Shown here: positions 61,865 through 64,000 of the stretch, in pieces
Layout: every line of letters begins with the position of its first letter
How positions within the stretch are numbered: position 1 is the first letter of the stretch
Source of the DNA: AM-0621 sp964386705
GTDB taxonomy: Bacteria; Planctomycetota; Planctomycetia; Planctomycetales; Planctomycetaceae
Direction: 5' to 3'
Length of the DNA: 64,000 nucleotides
Assembly (NCBI GenBank): GCA_964386705.1
Contig: CAYLTY010000010.1
Location: 1 to 64,000, forward strand
Program-made: the position numbers and the translations under genes
The notes under the pieces: model-generated
Databases searched by the model: none
What the model saw: the letters and a program-made list of their open reading frames with translations, nothing else
Told to the model about the DNA's origin: nothing

Positions 61865-62593
61865 ATGCTTCGTAAGATGTTCTGTCTCGCGGCTCTGCTG
61901 CTTCCGACTCTGGCCTTCGGTGCTGACGCTCCCGCCGAATCGGCTGATATGAAACCGATTTTCAACGGCAAAGACCTCACTGGTTGGGACGGCGATCCCA
62001 AGCTGTGGAGCGTTAAAGACGGAGTGATTCACGGCGAAACGACGGCCGATAATCCGGCTAAGGGCAACACCTTCATCATCTGGAAAGACGGCACCACTAA
62101 GGACTTCGAGCTGCGACTGTCGTTCCGCTGCAACGCGACCAACAACTCCGGCATTCAGTACCGCTCCAAGCACATCACCGAGGGTAAAGTGGGCAATCAG
62201 TGGGTCGTGCGCGGCTATCAGCACGAACTGCGCAACGAGACTCAACTGCCCAACGTGGGCGGTTTCATCTACGACGAAGGCGGCAAGCGCGGTCGCATTT
62301 GCCTCGTGGGTGAAGAAGCGACCTGGGAAACTGACGGCAAGAAGCTGGTCAAATCGGACCTGATCGACGCCGCAGGATTCAAAAAGCTCTTCAAGCTCGA
62401 CGACTGGAATGATGTGGTCATCATCGCCAAAGGCAACCACATCCAGCATTACCTCAACGGTACCCTGATTCTGGACTTCAAAGACAACAATCCCGAGCTG
62501 GCTCTGAAGGAAGGCGTTCTCGCTTTGCAGCTACACGCCGGAAAGCCGATGTGGGCGGAGTTCAAAAACATCCGCATTCGTGAGATTAAGTAG
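61865..62593 (+). CDS. exported DUF1080 (3-keto-disaccharide hydrolase-like) protein
   Basis: 242 residues. A signal peptide (MLRKMFCLAALLLPTLAFGADA in parts) is followed by 'MKPIFNGKDLTGWDG', the start of a DUF1080 domain, and 'DFELRLSFRCNATNNSGIQYRSK' (in parts), 'NDVVIIAKGNHIQHYLNGTLILDFKDNNPE' (in parts) and 'EGVLALQLHAGKPMWAEFKNIRIREIK' (in parts). The family is a concanavalin-like jelly roll; some members hydrolyse 3-keto-sugars, so that is the best guess. GGAGA lies 9 nt ahead of the ATG. It is monocistronic, divergent from lexA. Confidence 0.9.
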   Translation: MLRKMFCLAALLLPTLAFGADAPAESADMKPIFNGKDLTGWDGDPKLWSVKDGVIHGETTADNPAKGNTFIIWKDGTTKDFELRLSFRCNATNNSGIQYRSKHITEGKVGNQWVVRGYQHELRNETQLPNVGGFIYDEGGKRGRICLVGEEATWETDGKKLVKSDLIDAAGFKKLFKLDDWNDVVIIAKGNHIQHYLNGTLILDFKDNNPELALKEGVLALQLHAGKPMWAEFKNIRIREIK

Positions 62594-62630
62594 TCGCAAC
62601 GTCCCGATTTAGCAGTTTCACTTTCTCATG

Positions 62631-62690
62631 CCGCAGCGGGCTTTCGTATCCTGAAGAGCCGTGAAATCTCGAACGAAAGCTCTGCAGCGG
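62631..62690 (+). terminator. possible hairpin terminator after the DUF1080 gene
   Basis: GCTTTCGT (62640-62647) pairs with ACGAAAGC (62673-62680), and CCGC (62631-62634) with GCGG (62687-62690), about 40 nt after the DUF1080 stop. No T-run follows, so this is a weak candidate. Confidence 0.3.
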
Positions 62691-62832
62691 TGTCAGTCGG
62701 GAAGAAAAGGATTTCACCACTGGCACGTGAGTTTTGATCTGCGAAACAATGGCAACCGTTGACAGTGCGAGTGAACAATGAAACTGTGGCGTTCGCCTGA
62801 CTTCAATCGGTAGTCTTGGAGGAGTTGTGATC

Positions 62833-64000
62833 GTGAAGTTGCCTTCGCAACGCAAACTGAAACGGCAGCGTTTACGTGCGGCTCAACAGGGGCCGCAACG
62901 ATCTCGTGGGCGTTTCACCTGGCTGGGATTGGCCTGCCTGTTCGCGGCCTTCTGGGGCACCGTAGCGCGAACTCAGGATGCCAAGCCTGAACCCGCAGCG
63001 GCTGAGAAACCTGCTGCCGCAGAAACCGCAAAAGACGAGAAAGCAACCGCTAAGCACCCGCTGGCACGCTACATCACTGTTACCAATCCGGTAAACGAAG
63101 TGATGTTCACGCGCGTGCGGAACGTGCTGGTGGCGTTGCAGCATCAGGCTGAGCAGGAGGACCGGGCAGCGGTGCTGGTGCTGGAACTCGAACGTGGTAC
63201 TTCCACTTTCGGACAAGCCCGCGATCTGGCGAAGGAACTGACATCGTCCAAATACTCGCGCGTTCGCACAGTCGCTTGGATTCCGCAGCCGAGCGATGGC
63301 AAGAAGCTCGACGGCTACATCTCGATCGTGGCTCTGGCCTGTCAGGAAATCGTGATGCATCCGGACGCCGAGATCGGCGACATCGGACGTGGCCAGACGG
63401 TGGAAGCTGACGAGCAGCAGTTTGTGATTAACCTCGTCGAGAAGCGCTACAACACCAAGATCAACGGAGCGCTGGCGACGGGTTTTGTCGATCCGTCCAA
63501 GGCCGTGTTGCGAGTCCGGGTTGAAAGCAAGCAGGGCGACAAGAGTGTCCCTGAAACGCGACTGGTAACGGCGGACGAGCTGAAGCGGTTGCAGGAAAGC
63601 AACATTCCGATCCTGCAAGTGGAAACCGTCAAAGAGCAACGTGACGCTGCCAATCTGTCGGGGCGGCAGGCAAAAGCGCTCGACGTGCTGGTTACTCACC
63701 TCGCCAGCGAACGTGCCGACCTGGCGGATCTCTACGGCTTCGAACGGCAGTATCTGCGTGAAGAGGTCGTGGCTGGCTCGATTCCGAAAGCCAAGCTCAT
63801 TCACGTGGATGGCATGATTGAGCCGATCCTGCATGAATTCGTGGACCGCGAACTGCGTCGCGCGGTCGCCGATCACTGCGATCTGATTATCCTCCAGATT
63901 GAATCGCCGGGCGGGTATCTGCTGGATAGCGAACAGTTAGCGGACAAGATTTCGCAACTGGATGCGAAGAAAGTCCGCACAGTCGCCTACGTCCCCGATC
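62833..64000 (+). CDS. membrane-bound ClpP-class (NfeD-type) serine protease, partial
   Basis: The reading frame is open from 62833 to the window end (389 codons, no stop), so the C-terminus is missing. GGAGGAG at 62818-62824 lies 8 nt before the GTG at 62833; the GTG at 62827 is too close. A basic N-terminus (KRQRLRAAQQGPQRSRGRF in parts) precedes one helix (WLGLACLFAAFWG), then an Ala/Glu-rich linker. Two tandem ClpP/crotonase-like domains follow: a first, degenerate copy with 'DAEIGDIGRG', and a second starting 'LIHVDGMIEPILHEFVDREL' with 'DLIILQIESPGGYLLDS', the SPGG oxyanion motif. NfeD-type proteases act at the membrane; the NfeD domain itself would lie beyond the end. Confidence 0.85.
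   Translation, partial: MKLPSQRKLKRQRLRAAQQGPQRSRGRFTWLGLACLFAAFWGTVARTQDAKPEPAAAEKPAAAETAKDEKATAKHPLARYITVTNPVNEVMFTRVRNVLVALQHQAEQEDRAAVLVLELERGTSTFGQARDLAKELTSSKYSRVRTVAWIPQPSDGKKLDGYISIVALACQEIVMHPDAEIGDIGRGQTVEADEQQFVINLVEKRYNTKINGALATGFVDPSKAVLRVRVESKQGDKSVPETRLVTADELKRLQESNIPILQVETVKEQRDAANLSGRQAKALDVLVTHLASERADLADLYGFERQYLREEVVAGSIPKAKLIHVDGMIEPILHEFVDRELRRAVADHCDLIILQIESPGGYLLDSEQLADKISQLDAKKVRTVAYVPD

Noticed and set aside
62872..63876. A 334-codon minus-strand frame near the window end
   Set aside because: The plus strand has an uninterrupted frame to the window end with a strong ribosome site and ClpP-type motifs, so the minus-strand frame is a shadow.
1..64000. tRNA, rRNA, insertion sequences or prophage genes
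   Set aside because: I looked for tRNA-like cloverleaf ends, transposase or integrase motifs and phage structural genes and saw none. A small RNA gene could still be missed by eye.

Overview
The window is chromosomal DNA of a planctomycete (phylum Planctomycetota, probably a member of the Planctomycetales). The evidence is a secreted repeat protein carrying the LEPR signature after a basic leader, a cytochrome-domain DUF1592/DUF1552 gene pair, a DUF1501 protein, secreted Gfo/Idh/MocA and DUF1080 proteins, and a M56 peptidase paired with a BlaI-type repressor. Nothing I can see points to a plasmid, phage, insertion sequence, CRISPR array, rRNA or tRNA. All calls come from reading the sequence and from remembered family signatures; no database search was run.

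Region by region. (1) 1-1140: a BON-like small protein, a SRPBCC-fold protein and an orphan ribbon-helix-helix protein. (2) 1419-16451, minus strand: a complete 14-gene respiratory complex I operon in canonical order nuoA to nuoN, with a short NuoG and a NuoK carrying a C-terminal tail. (3) 16964-22017: a fatty acid hydroxylase/sterol desaturase, an RNase HII/HIII-like protein, two unrecognised convergent genes and an aldose 1-epimerase-like protein. (4) 22216-27830: a coiled-coil membrane protein, a polytopic membrane protein, a DUF1990 protein and an exported M19 dipeptidase-like protein. (5) 27893-34032: a BlaI-type repressor with a dyad operator over its promoter, an overlapping M56 metallopeptidase gene, and a 1284-residue exported protein built from duplicated secretin-like parts plus a PDZ domain. 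(6) 34065-43702: two membrane-anchored unknowns, a 1298-residue FG-GAP/RTX surface protein and a large secreted unknown. (7) 43811-51242: secreted oxidoreductase, DUF1501, ferredoxin, and DUF1592/DUF1552 genes. (8) 51373-55352: an alpha/beta hydrolase and a lipoprotein of the TolC family. (9) 55395-61513, minus strand: lexA-imuA-imuB-dnaE2, an SOS mutagenesis cassette, with a perfect 20-bp palindrome upstream of lexA. (10) 61865-64000: a DUF1080 protein and the 5' part of a ClpP-class/NfeD-type membrane serine protease that runs off the window.

How the genes work together: the nuo operon makes the NADH:quinone oxidoreductase. The cassette in region 9 is the damage-inducible translesion synthesis module. 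Region 5 looks like a signal-transduction unit in which a membrane M56 peptidase would inactivate the BlaI-type repressor, with the secretin-like protein as a possible co-regulated envelope component (inference). The remaining exported proteins fit the large, poorly understood planctomycete envelope and degradative repertoire.
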